Shown one piece after another: positions 43,493 to 52,134 of a DNA stretch of 64,000 nt; position 1 is the first letter of the stretch, and the number at the start of each line of letters is the position of its first letter. The stretch is from Spirochaetales bacterium (lineage in GTDB: Bacteria > Spirochaetota > Spirochaetia > DAHUYW01), in contig DAHUYW010000004.1 in assembly GCA_027306915.1 (NCBI GenBank), positions 62,001-126,000 of the forward strand. Reading direction: 5' to 3'. The position numbers and the translations under genes are program-made. The notes beneath the pieces were generated by a model. That model was given only the letters and a program-made list of their open reading frames with translations. It was not told where the DNA came from and did no database searches.

Positions 43493-44518
43493 CTACTCTC
43501 GGCCCAGGATCGAGAGCGCCCAGCCTACGAAGGAGCCGTCGACAACCTGTTGGAGGTCAATCGGGCTCGAGTAGTCTAGACGCCCGTCCTTGCGATGGAT
43601 TCGCTCGATGTCCCGCAACCCTTCCAGGGGAATGTTCAGGTTCGGATCATAGATGAACGGGGTGCTCGCTTCGAGGGCCCGGCGGGTGGTTGGCACCGAC
43701 GCGAGGTAGGCGCGCAGATTCTCCGGCGAAAGATAGTCGGAGCCCTGCATGAGCCGCGCAGCCTCCATCAGGGCAAGCACGAATCGCCGGGCGACCTCGG
43801 GTCGGTCCCCGGTGAACTTGCCCGATCCAACGAAGGCGACCGTCATCGCTCCGGGGGTCAAATCCCGAGCGAGCGTCACCGCCTTTCCGCTTTCGATGGC
43901 CTGCTCCGCAAAGGGCGATCCCAGTATTCCCGCGTCGATGGAGCCGTTCTCGAGTGCTTCCACCATTTCGGGGTTGCTGACGCGGATAATGTGCACGTCC
44001 TGAATCGTAAGACCTCCGCGCTCAAGGGCCTTCGCGGCGAGGTACTCGCCCCCGCTTCCCGGTCCCCCGGCGACCCCCAGACGCAGCCCTCGAAGATCGG
44101 CCACGCTCGAAACCTGCCCGCTCTCTTTGAGGTCCTTGCGAACGAGAAGCTCCGTCGGACTGCCGTGCATGGGCTCGAGCGCCCCCGGGGCGATAATCTT
44201 CAGATCCATGCCGCGGTGCCACGCATTCCAGGTCGATGCAACTATCGCGATCCCTCCCACATCGATCTTGCCCTGAGTCAGGAAAGCGATGATGTCGGTC
44301 CCGGATCCTACTCGCTCGGTCTGAACGTCGAGGCCGTATTTCGTGAAGAGGCCACGCGCCTGTGCAACGTACAATGTTGCAAACTTCATGATTGGCACAT
44401 AACCGACGACGACCCGCTCGGGCGGATTGAGGGGAGCGACGCTCTGCTGCGCGAAAAGAGGCGAGGCGAAGATGACCGAGAAAAGGACGAGCGCCGTCCT
44501 CGCGAGTATACGTTTCAT
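43493..44518 (-). CDS. ABC substrate-binding protein, NitT/TauT type
   Basis: Exported protein of 341 residues with a signal peptide (residues 1-24, ending SPLFA). The mature start VVVGYVPIMKFATLYVAQARG is typical of NMT1/TauA-like binding proteins, followed by GKIDVGGIAI and LRGLRLGVAGGPGSGGEY. ATG 44518 follows AGGAGG by 8 nt; the longer reading upstream has no signal features. It is the first gene of the TauABC-type operon, with a strong promoter at 44552-44580. The substrate is unknown. Confidence 0.88.
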   Translation of the reverse strand: MKRILARTALVLFSVIFASPLFAQQSVAPLNPPERVVVGYVPIMKFATLYVAQARGLFTKYGLDVQTERVGSGTDIIAFLTQGKIDVGGIAIVASTWNAWHRGMDLKIIAPGALEPMHGSPTELLVRKDLKESGQVSSVADLRGLRLGVAGGPGSGGEYLAAKALERGGLTIQDVHIIRVSNPEMVEALENGSIDAGILGSPFAEQAIESGKAVTLARDLTPGAMTVAFVGSGKFTGDRPEVARRFVLALMEAARLMQGSDYLSPENLRAYLASVPTTRRALEASTPFIYDPNLNIPLEGLRDIERIHRKDGRLDYSSPIDLQQVVDGSFVGWALSILGRE

Positions 44519-44551
44519 ACGGAGAGCCTCCTTGGATTGTTTGAAGGTCAA

Positions 44552-44580
44552 ATGATAGAGGCTGTCTTCGAAGTTGTCAA
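44552..44580 (-). promoter_or_regulatory. Promoter of the TauABC-type operon
   Basis: Minus strand: -35 TTGACA (44575-44580), 17-bp spacer, -10 TATCAT (44552-44557). It lies between the upstream operon's terminator (44643-44667) and the ATG at 44518. Confidence 0.7.
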
Positions 44581-44642
44581 ACCCGTTGCGCGGGGAATCC
44601 GAAATGCAGTCTCGGCCGATAGCTTGCGGTGGAGAGCACAAA

Positions 44643-44667
44643 AACGGCCGTCTAGAAGACGGCCGTT
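44643..44667 (-). terminator. Rho-independent terminator of the LplABC-type operon
   Basis: Perfect 11-bp stem AACGGCCGTCT / AGACGGCCGTT with a 3-nt loop, followed on the minus strand by TTTTTG counted into the stem end. It lies 33 bp after the solute-binding protein stop at 44700. Confidence 0.85.
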
Positions 44668-44699
44668 GTGCGAATCACCCTGCGTGGAGCACGTGCCTG

Positions 44700-46175
44700 C
44701 TACATCTTCTTTGCAAGCCAGGCATCGTACTGTTTCTGGACCTCGGCGACGATCCGGTCGATTCCGATGTCTCGGTATTTCGCGATGGCTTCGGGCATCG
44801 TCTTGTCGGGATCGACCGTTCCGGTCTCGAGCGCAGGGATAAACTCCTTCCAGACGTTCTTGGCGGTCGCGATCTCGGTCTTCACGGGCGCGGGGTCGAA
44901 GGAAAAGCCGAGGCTCTTCAAAGGGAGGGCCTTCTCATTGTAGGCGCGGAAGAGATCCCACTTCTGCGGGTCTTCGTTGCTCTGCAGGTAGTTGATGAAT
45001 TGGTTACCGAACATCCAGGGCGTTCCGGGATTGTACTGATTGATCTCGGGCCCCGGCTTGATCACGTTGTCGCTCACCTTGACGTAGTGCACATTCTCGA
45101 TGCCGAAGTTGATGAGGTTGTTGAGGTACTTGTCGGTGTTGAACGCCTCGAGGAATCGCATCGCGATCTCGGGGTGCTTGCTTGTGCGCGAGATCGCCTG
45201 GAGCGAACCAGTGGTCTCTCGATTCGACATGACCGGCGGCGTGATATCGACCTGGATCCAGGGGTGGCCGGTCGAGTTCGTCATCTCGGCGTCCTTTCCC
45301 GGCTTGAGCGACTTCGGCGCGGCGAAGATGAGCCCCGCCTTCTCGTCGGCGTTGTAATCGGTGATGGCCGCCGCATCCTTGCGGACGAAGCCTTCGTTGT
45401 AGAACTTGTGCATGGTCTTGAAGAGGGCCACGGTCTCGGGCGCCTCGAGCTCGAAGACGACCTTCGTCGAGCGATTATCAGGATAGAGGGAAACCGGAAT
45501 GTCGTCGTCGACCAGCTTGTCCCAGTCGAGGAAGAAGCGCGGCGACTCGCCGACAACCGCCTCGAGCGGATACATGCCTGGCTCATTCTGCTTGATGGTC
45601 GATAGGTAAGGCTCGATGTCCTCAAGCTTCTTGATCTTCGAAGTGTCCATGTTGTACTTCGCGACAAGGTCCTTGCGCAGGATGAAGCCCCAATTGTGCG
45701 CCTTCTCCTTGTTCGCGGGAATGGCGTAGTTCACGCCGTTGATAGCCGAGCCTGCAAGGAAGTCGGCCCCGAGCGCAGCCTTGGTCTTGGGAGCATACTT
45801 CGTCATCAGGTCATTCAGCGGTAGGAAGGCTCCGCGTGCAACGTTATTCCGGTAGTTGTTGGTCCACACCGCCGTGAATGCGATATCGAAAGGCTCTCCC
45901 GAAGCGATGATCGTCTGCATCTTCTGGTCGTAGGCTCCCCAGTCGAAGCACACGAGCTTGACCGTCGCGTTCAGCCCCTTCGACTGGATGTACTGATTCA
46001 CTGCCGCTTCGACCTTGTTGACGTCCTGCTGCGGACCGTTTCCAATGAAGTACCACGTCAGCTGAACGGGTTTCCCCGCGGCGGCCTTGCTCTCCCCCTG
46101 CCCGCCTGCGAAGACCACACCGGCGGCTGCCAGAACGAAGACTGCCGCGCATAGCAACTGCCCTACTCTCCTCAT
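44700..46175 (-). CDS. Oligosaccharide-binding protein, LplA/DUF3502 type
   Basis: Exported binding protein of 491 residues. The signal peptide (residues 1-23) ends VVFA before GGQGESK, with no lipobox Cys. Body motifs: VKLVCFDWGAYDQKMQTIIA, FDIAFTAVW, YAIPANKEKAHNWGFILRKD. The C-terminal 120 residues match DUF3502 (LGFSFDPAPVKTEI, then GIDRIVAEVQKQYDAW). This type binds plant-derived oligosaccharides and accompanies LplB/LplC permeases, as here. The GH94 and GH9 genes nearby suggest cellodextrins or related beta-glucans as ligand. It is the third and last gene of the importer operon. Confidence 0.9.
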   Translation of the reverse strand: MRRVGQLLCAAVFVLAAAGVVFAGGQGESKAAAGKPVQLTWYFIGNGPQQDVNKVEAAVNQYIQSKGLNATVKLVCFDWGAYDQKMQTIIASGEPFDIAFTAVWTNNYRNNVARGAFLPLNDLMTKYAPKTKAALGADFLAGSAINGVNYAIPANKEKAHNWGFILRKDLVAKYNMDTSKIKKLEDIEPYLSTIKQNEPGMYPLEAVVGESPRFFLDWDKLVDDDIPVSLYPDNRSTKVVFELEAPETVALFKTMHKFYNEGFVRKDAAAITDYNADEKAGLIFAAPKSLKPGKDAEMTNSTGHPWIQVDITPPVMSNRETTGSLQAISRTSKHPEIAMRFLEAFNTDKYLNNLINFGIENVHYVKVSDNVIKPGPEINQYNPGTPWMFGNQFINYLQSNEDPQKWDLFRAYNEKALPLKSLGFSFDPAPVKTEIATAKNVWKEFIPALETGTVDPDKTMPEAIAKYRDIGIDRIVAEVQKQYDAWLAKKM

Positions 46176-46230
46176 ATCGATACCTCCTCTCTCGCATATG
46201 AAATCGATCCGCGCAAGCGGATCGCCATAG

Positions 46231-47157
46231 CTATTCCTTGAGCGAGCCGATGGTGATTCCCTTCACGAAGTATTTCTGAAAAAAGGGATAGGCGAAGACG
46301 ATCGGCCCGATCGATAGGATGCACATCGCCATTTGCGCGGTTCGTGAGGGGAGCCTCCGCAGAATGTCCGCAGAGACGCCGCTCAAGCTTCCGGCCATGC
46401 TGGACAGGTACTGAATGTTGACCTGAACCCGATACATCAGATACTGCAGGTTGAACCACGCAGGATCGTTTACCAGCATGAGGGGCAGCCACCAATCGTT
46501 CCAGTAGACTATCGTGTTGAACAGGGCGATCGTCGCGATGCCGGGCTTCGCCAGGTAGATGATGATCCGAAAAAAGATCGTGTACTCCCCGGCTCCGTCC
46601 ATCTTCGCCGATTCGATGATCGAGTCGGGCACATTCGTCTTGTAGAAGGTCCGCATGATGAGCACATACCAGGCGTTCATGGTGTAGGGGAGGATGAGGG
46701 CCCAGATGTTGTTGCGCAGCTTCAAGACATTTACACAGACCATGTACCAGGGAACCAACCCGCCCGAAAACAGCATGGTGAAGAACGCGATGAAGGCGAA
46801 GAAACGACGGTACTTGAAGTCCTTTCGCGAAAGGGGATAGGCATAGAGCGCGACGGTGAGGGTGGCCACCAGCGTCCCGACGACAGTCACGACAATGGTT
46901 ATGAGATAAGCCCGGACAAGGGCGTTGCTCTCGCGCAAGACGAAGCGATAGGCATCAGTGCTCGTCTTCGGCGGAACAAGGCTGAAACCGTGAATGGCTA
47001 TCGAGGTCTCGTCGGAAAAGGAGATCCCGAGGACCAGGAGAAGCGGATAGACGCACAGGAAGCAGACCAATACGAAAATGAGGTGGGCGACGATCTGACC
47101 GCCCGTGCCGCGACGAAAGAGCGAACGCGCTTCCAGCCCCCGCTCCATGGTTCCCAC
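46231..47157 (-). CDS. Oligosaccharide ABC permease, LplC/YtcP type
   Basis: Permease of 308 residues with six hydrophobic segments; the sequence SGGLVPWYMVCVNVLKLRNN is typical of the LplC group. The docking loop reads IIESAKMDGAGEYTIFFRII, near residues 192-211. The end ITIGSLKE is also characteristic. Three bp separate its start from the stop of the LplB-type gene, indicating coupled translation. The ATPase is not encoded nearby. Confidence 0.92.
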   Translation of the reverse strand: MGTMERGLEARSLFRRGTGGQIVAHLIFVLVCFLCVYPLLLVLGISFSDETSIAIHGFSLVPPKTSTDAYRFVLRESNALVRAYLITIVVTVVGTLVATLTVALYAYPLSRKDFKYRRFFAFIAFFTMLFSGGLVPWYMVCVNVLKLRNNIWALILPYTMNAWYVLIMRTFYKTNVPDSIIESAKMDGAGEYTIFFRIIIYLAKPGIATIALFNTIVYWNDWWLPLMLVNDPAWFNLQYLMYRVQVNIQYLSSMAGSLSGVSADILRRLPSRTAQMAMCILSIGPIVFAYPFFQKYFVKGITIGSLKE

Positions 47158-47160
47158 CCC

Positions 47161-48090
47161 CTAGAACAAGCTTTTCTCGGGATCGAGTCTCCGGACAATG
47201 AGGTTCGATCCGAGCACGATCACGAATCCGACCGCAGACTGGTACAGCCCTGCAGCGGCCGACATGCCAATATCGCCCGCGTTCACGAGGGTTCGGTAGA
47301 CATAGGTATCGATGACGTCGGTCGTAGGATAGAGGGGCCCCATATTTTGCGGAACCTGGAAGAAGAGGCCAAACTCCGAATAGAAGATCCGCCCGATCAG
47401 GAGCATGACCTGAATGATGATCACCGGCGAGATGAGGGGGATCATGATGTGTCTGACGGTCTGCCACCGACTCGCGCCGTCAAGCGCAGCCGCCTCGAAA
47501 CAGTTGGGATCAATCCCGGTGATTGCCGCGAGGTAGACAACGCTCCCGTAGCCGGTGTACTTCCACAGGTTCACGAACACGATGATGAAGGGCCAGTAGA
47601 CCGGTTCGATATACCAGTTGATCGGGCGCAAACCGAGGGCCGGAAAGAGGATCCGGTTGAAAAAGCCGAGGTCCGTCGAGAGGAGCGCGAAGACCAATCC
47701 GCTTATGACGATCCACGAAAAGAAGTAGGGCAGGAACATTACCCCTTGGTAGAATCGGGCGAGCTTCTTCGTCCGAAGGCCGTCCAGCACGACCGCTACG
47801 AGCACCGCCGCGGCCGTCCCAAGAGTGATGAAGGCGCTGTTGTAGAGAATGGTGTTGCGGGTAATGCGCCACGCATCGGGAGTCTTCAGAAAAAACTCGA
47901 AGTTCTTGAACCCGATCCAGTCGCTGCCGAGAATGCCCTTCGTGTAGTTGATGTCCTTGAAGGCGATGATGATGCCTGCCATCGGCAGATAGCTGAAGAG
48001 CAGGAGAGCAAGCGTTCCGGGCAGCATCATACTGAGGAGCCCTATGTTCCCGCGACGACGCGTCGCGACCGGCACCGGAGCAGACACCAC
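47161..48090 (-). CDS. Oligosaccharide ABC permease, LplB type
   Basis: First gene of the importer, 309 residues, six hydrophobic segments. Group-specific stretches are IIIAFKDINYTKGILGSDWI and the docking loop CFEAAALDGASRWQTVRHIM near residues 193-212. The promoter at 48146-48174 has a palindrome across its -10 box, which should be the binding site of the divergent ROK regulator. The leader is about 50 nt. Confidence 0.92.
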   Translation of the reverse strand: MVSAPVPVATRRRGNIGLLSMMLPGTLALLLFSYLPMAGIIIAFKDINYTKGILGSDWIGFKNFEFFLKTPDAWRITRNTILYNSAFITLGTAAAVLVAVVLDGLRTKKLARFYQGVMFLPYFFSWIVISGLVFALLSTDLGFFNRILFPALGLRPINWYIEPVYWPFIIVFVNLWKYTGYGSVVYLAAITGIDPNCFEAAALDGASRWQTVRHIMIPLISPVIIIQVMLLIGRIFYSEFGLFFQVPQNMGPLYPTTDVIDTYVYRTLVNAGDIGMSAAAGLYQSAVGFVIVLGSNLIVRRLDPEKSLF

Positions 48091-48138
48091 CCCTGCATCC
48101 TCCCATTGCTGAGAGCACAGTTTGTTTTTGTAGGAAAC

Positions 48139-48150
48139 TAACTTCAGTTA
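48139..48150. promoter_or_regulatory. Putative ROK operator in the LplABC-type promoter
   Basis: Palindrome TAACT-TC-AGTTA overlapping the -10 box at 48146-48151. Binding here would block transcription of the importer. The divergent ROK gene at 48301 is the likely regulator. Confidence 0.55.
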
Positions 48151-48174
48151 ACCATGCTTTCGTCCCGTTGTCAA
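48146..48174 (-). promoter_or_regulatory. Promoter of the LplABC-type importer operon
   Basis: Minus strand: perfect -35 TTGACA (48169-48174), 17-bp spacer, -10 TTAACT (48146-48151), 56 bp before the ATG. Confidence 0.65.
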
Positions 48175-48300
48175 GCATTATTAGATCGGCGCAACAAACC
48201 GGTCGGAGCGCGAAAGCCGGTCCTCGCGAAATTCTTCGAAAGGGCCCTTGTGTCCTCGCGCATTATCGTATAGTACTTAGCGGTGACAGGCGGAGCGTCC

Positions 48301-49443
48301 ATGGCCGACATCGACCTCTTTCTGAACAAGGATCTTGCATTCATCAACACCCACCGGGCCCTCCGGTCGATCTGGATGAAGCCGGGGGTGAGCCGGAGCG
48401 AGCTCTCGGGAATGCTCGACCTCGACAAGTCGACCATCACCAAGCTGGTCGCCGACCTCCTGAAACGCGGGATCGTCGAGGAGTTTGCCGAGGGGGCCTC
48501 CGGCCACAAGGGAGGGCGCAAGCCCGTCCTGCTCAAGGTGAAGAGAGATTTCGGCGCCGTGCTCGGCATCGAGATCCAGACCGAGCGCTACGTCGCCGTC
48601 CTCCTCGACCTCACCTCCCAAACCATCTACACCCGATCCGAGCCCATTGCGGCCCGTTCCAAAGAAATCGCCGATCTCAGCGTTTCCGTCGTCCGGGAGG
48701 TGTGCCGGGATGTCGAGCAGCGCGGCCTGAAGATCCTCGGGGTAGGAGTCGGGCTCTCCGGCATCGTCGATACCGAGCACGGCATCATTCGTCAGTCTCT
48801 CCCGCTGGGCGTGGCCCGGCCCGTCAATATCTATGAAGCCGCGCGAGGAACCATAGAGGTTCCGCTAAAAGTCGATAATGACGCGAATTGCTGCTGTTGG
48901 GCGGAGATCGTTCGCAACCGCGCAGCCATTTCCGGCGACTTCCTCTTTATCCTCGGCGAGTTTCGCAAGGAGCGAGTCGAAGACACCGACGGGACCACCA
49001 TCGCGGTAGGGATCGGGTTCGTCATCGACGGCAAGGTGCACCTCGGCTCGAGCTGGTCGGCGGGCGAGTTTCGAAGCGTCTTTCGCGAGGCCGAGACCAA
49101 GAGCCAGTTCTCGCTTCCCTATAAGACGATACGCCAGTCGGAGCATACCGAGTCTGCCTTCAAGCAGGTGGCGCGGGAGCTTGGGAAGAATACTGCCCTT
49201 CTCGTCAACTCCCTCGATCTTTCCCATGTCTTCATCGGGGGCAACATCGAGAAGTACCGCAACATCCTCATCCCTATCCTCAGCGCGGAGATCAAGAAGA
49301 ACTGGCCCTACGGGGACAAGCAGCTCACCATCGAGTTCTCCGAGCTCGGGGAGCTCGTGGTCGCCTACGGAGCTGCGGCGATGATGCTCGAGCGTCTCTT
49401 CGCTCTGCCGCAGATAGGGGAGAAGCGGCACAACGCCGGGTGA
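48301..49443 (+). CDS. ROK-family transcriptional regulator of the beta-glucan locus
   Basis: Regulator of 380 residues. The N-terminal winged helix (SRSELSGMLDLDKSTITKLV, about residues 26-45) is followed by a ROK domain with VLGIEIQTERYVAVLLDL, GVGVGLSGIVD, KVDNDANCCCWAEIV and GIGFVIDGKVHLG. The zinc motif CxCGxxGC is missing and the GEIG turn is reduced to SAGEFRS. ATG 48301 follows GGCGGAG; GTG 48283 is an alternative. It is divergent from the importer and precedes the phosphorylase gene on the same strand, so it probably controls one or both in response to a beta-glucoside. Confidence 0.87.
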   Translation: MADIDLFLNKDLAFINTHRALRSIWMKPGVSRSELSGMLDLDKSTITKLVADLLKRGIVEEFAEGASGHKGGRKPVLLKVKRDFGAVLGIEIQTERYVAVLLDLTSQTIYTRSEPIAARSKEIADLSVSVVREVCRDVEQRGLKILGVGVGLSGIVDTEHGIIRQSLPLGVARPVNIYEAARGTIEVPLKVDNDANCCCWAEIVRNRAAISGDFLFILGEFRKERVEDTDGTTIAVGIGFVIDGKVHLGSSWSAGEFRSVFREAETKSQFSLPYKTIRQSEHTESAFKQVARELGKNTALLVNSLDLSHVFIGGNIEKYRNILIPILSAEIKKNWPYGDKQLTIEFSELGELVVAYGAAAMMLERLFALPQIGEKRHNAG

Positions 49444-49532
49444 GGTCCGCCGGCCCCGCCGGATCCTTCGATCGACGCCGTCCACCCGAAAAGCGTGCTC
49501 GCTCCTCTTTCGTGCCGCTTGAGGGAAACAAC

Positions 49533-49559
49533 TTGACTTCCCGGCGGAGTTATGATAAT
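49533..49559 (+). promoter_or_regulatory. Possible promoter/operator of the GH94 gene
   Basis: -35 TTGACT (49533-49538) and -10 GATAAT (49554-49559) with a 15-bp spacer. The palindrome ATGAT-A-ATCAT (49552-49562) overlaps the -10 and may bind a regulator. Confidence 0.45.
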
Positions 49560-49654
49560 CATTGGTTGATTGATCGCAGCAACCATCCAGTGCCAACGCA
49601 CCAACACCCTTGGCGCCCCGGGCGGGCGGATTCAATGTGTCTTAAGGAGCATCC

Positions 49655-52123
49655 ATGAAGTACGGGTACTTTGACGACGCCAACAGAGAGTACGTCATCA
49701 CTGTCCCGGCGACCCCCCTTCCTTGGATCAACTATCTCGGAACACGAGACTTCTTTTCGATCATCTCGAACACCGCCGGGGGCTATTCCTTCTTCCGCGA
49801 CGCGCGACTGCGCCGAATCACCCGCTACCGGTACAACGGCGTTCCGATTGATTCGGGTGGAAGGTACTTCTACATCAACGAGAGGGGCGACCTGTGGTCA
49901 CCGGGTTGGAGACCGGTCCGCTCGGAGCTCGAGGCGTACCGCTGCCGCCACGGACTCGGCTACACCATCATAGAAGGCAAGCGAAACGGCCTTTCCGCCG
50001 AGCTGCTTTGTTTTGTCCCCATCGATGGATGGTGTGAGATCCAGCGGGTGAGATTGCGAAACGATACGCCCAACGCAAAGAGCTTCCAGCTCTTCTCGTT
50101 CGCCGAGTTCTGCCTGTGGAACGCCCTCGACGACATGACCAACCTCCAGCGCAATCTTTCCACCGGCGAGGTCGAGATTGAGGGCAGCGCCATCTACCAC
50201 AAGACGGAGTACCGCGAGCGCAGGGATCACTTCGCGTTCTACGCGGTCAATGCGCCCGTCGCCGGGTTTGACACCGACCGCGACGCTTTTCTCGGCCCAT
50301 ACGGCGGCTTCGACCGTCCGGAAGCTGCGGCGCACGGTAGGGCGACGAACTCGCGAGCGAGCGGCTGGTCCCCCATCGCCTCGCACCAGATTGACTGCAC
50401 CCTGAAGCCGGGAGAGTCGCGCGACCTCGTGTTTCTCCTCGGCTATGTCGAAAATCCAACCGACCGAAAGTGGTCCGCCCCGGGGATTATCAACAAAGAG
50501 GGCGCTCACCGGCTCATGGAGCGGTTTGCGGGAAGCAAGGAGGTCGACCGCGAGTTTGCCTCCTTGAAAACGCACTGGGACGATCTTCTCGCAGGCTATC
50601 AGGTGAGAAGCCCCGAAGAGCGTCTCGATCGAATGGTGAACATCTGGAACCAATACCAGTGCGTGGTTACCTTCAACCTATCGCGCAGCGCTTCGCTCTT
50701 CGAGACGGGGATAGGCAGGGGGATCGGATTCCGCGATACCAACCAAGATCTGCTCGGGTGCATGCATCAGTTACCGAAGGCCGCTCGCCAGCGCATCCTC
50801 GACGTGGCGGCCACGCAGTTCGAGAGCGGCGGCGCCTATCACCAGTATCAGCCCCTCACGAAGCGCGGGAACGACGAAATCGGCGGGAGCTTCAACGATG
50901 ATCCCCTTTGGCTCATCCTCTCGGTGTGCGCTTATGTCAAGGAGACCGGCGACTGGGTGGTCCTCGATGAGAGGGTTCCCTTTGCACCTCCAACCGGCGG
51001 CGCTGCCCTGGGCTCCGAGGGGAAGACCCCCACCCTCCTCGACCACCTTCGCGCTTCCTTTGCCCATACGACTGCAAATCTCGGCCCGCATGGCCTTCCG
51101 CTCATCGGAAGGGCCGATTGGAATGATTGCCTCAATCTGAACACCTATTCGACGAACCCGGACGAGTCCTTTCAAACCACAACGACCCGCGACGGAAGGA
51201 TCGCGGAATCCGTCTTCATAGCGGGGCTCTTTGTGGTTGCCGGACGCGAGCTCGCGCGACTCTTCACGCACCGAGGCCTCGCCAAAGAGGCGGAGGCGGC
51301 ACTCGACGTGGTGGGAGTCATAGAACAGGCGGTCTCGGCGCACGGTTGGGACGGCAGGTGGTTCCTACGCGCCTACGACCACACCGGGAAAAAAGTGGGG
51401 AGTCGGGAGTGTGAAGAGGGCCGCATCTACATCGAGCCTCAGGGTTTCTGTGCAATGGCGCAGATCGGCGCCGAGCGGGGCTATCCGCGTCAGGCGCTTG
51501 ATTCCGTGAAAGAGCAGCTCGACACACCCTACGGCATAATGATTCTCCAGCCCGGATATTCCTCCTACCACGTCGAGCTCGGCGAGGTCTCCTCCTATCC
51601 GCCGGGCTACAAGGAGAATGCCGGCATCTTCTGCCACAACAATCCGTGGGTGATGATCGGTGAGACGATCCTCGGCCGAGGGAACCGAGCTTTCGAGTAT
51701 TATCGGAAGATCGCGCCGGCCTTCCTCGAGGAGGTCAGCGAGGTTCACAGGACTGAGCCCTACGTCTATTCCCAGATGATCGCTGGACGCGAGGCCGAAC
51801 GCCACGGGGAAGCGAAAAACTCGTGGCTGACCGGCACGGCGGCATGGAACTTCGTCGCGGTCTCCCAGTGGATCCTCGGCATTCGTCCCGACTACGACGG
51901 GCTTCTCATCGACCCTTGCCTTCCGGAGCACCTTCGCGCCTTTAGCGTGACGAGGCGCTTCCGCGGTGCGGGCTATCGAATCACGGTCGCCAATCCAATG
52001 GGCCTCGAAAAAGGAAGGGTCGTGTTGACCGTTGACGGACGCCCGGTCGCAGGCAACAAAGTTCCCGTTTTCGAGGACGGCAAAGAGCACGAGGTCGTTG
52101 CAGCCATCGAGCGCCGGGACTGA
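49655..52123 (+). CDS. Cellobiose/cellodextrin phosphorylase (GH94)
   Basis: Cytoplasmic enzyme of 822 residues, normal length for GH94. It splits cellobiose with inorganic phosphate into glucose-1-phosphate and glucose, saving one ATP over hydrolysis. The N-terminal beta-sandwich carries [19 protein letters not shown]. The (alpha/alpha)6 domain has [13 protein letters not shown] with Asp361 in the substrate site, and [10 protein letters not shown] with the catalytic Asp488. [11 protein letters not shown] and TGTAAWNF are also conserved. The start follows AAGGAG. Cellobiose is favoured over chitobiose or cellodextrin, but not proven. It stands next to an LplABC-type importer and a GH9 cellulase. 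Confidence 0.92.
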   Translation: MKYGYFDDANREYVITVPATPLPWINYLGTRDFFSIISNTAGGYSFFRDARLRRITRYRYNGVPIDSGGRYFYINERGDLWSPGWRPVRSELEAYRCRHGLGYTIIEGKRNGLSAELLCFVPIDGWCEIQRVRLRNDTPNAKSFQLFSFAEFCLWNALDDMTNLQRNLSTGEVEIEGSAIYHKTEYRERRDHFAFYAVNAPVAGFDTDRDAFLGPYGGFDRPEAAAHGRATNSRASGWSPIASHQIDCTLKPGESRDLVFLLGYVENPTDRKWSAPGIINKEGAHRLMERFAGSKEVDREFASLKTHWDDLLAGYQVRSPEERLDRMVNIWNQYQCVVTFNLSRSASLFETGIGRGIGFRDTNQDLLGCMHQLPKAARQRILDVAATQFESGGAYHQYQPLTKRGNDEIGGSFNDDPLWLILSVCAYVKETGDWVVLDERVPFAPPTGGAALGSEGKTPTLLDHLRASFAHTTANLGPHGLPLIGRADWNDCLNLNTYSTNPDESFQTTTTRDGRIAESVFIAGLFVVAGRELARLFTHRGLAKEAEAALDVVGVIEQAVSAHGWDGRWFLRAYDHTGKKVGSRECEEGRIYIEPQGFCAMAQIGAERGYPRQALDSVKEQLDTPYGIMILQPGYSSYHVELGEVSSYPPGYKENAGIFCHNNPWVMIGETILGRGNRAFEYYRKIAPAFLEEVSEVHRTEPYVYSQMIAGREAERHGEAKNSWLTGTAAWNFVAVSQWILGIRPDYDGLLIDPCLPEHLRAFSVTRRFRGAGYRITVANPMGLEKGRVVLTVDGRPVAGNKVPVFEDGKEHEVVAAIERRD

Positions 52124-52134
52124 AGGGCGACTGC

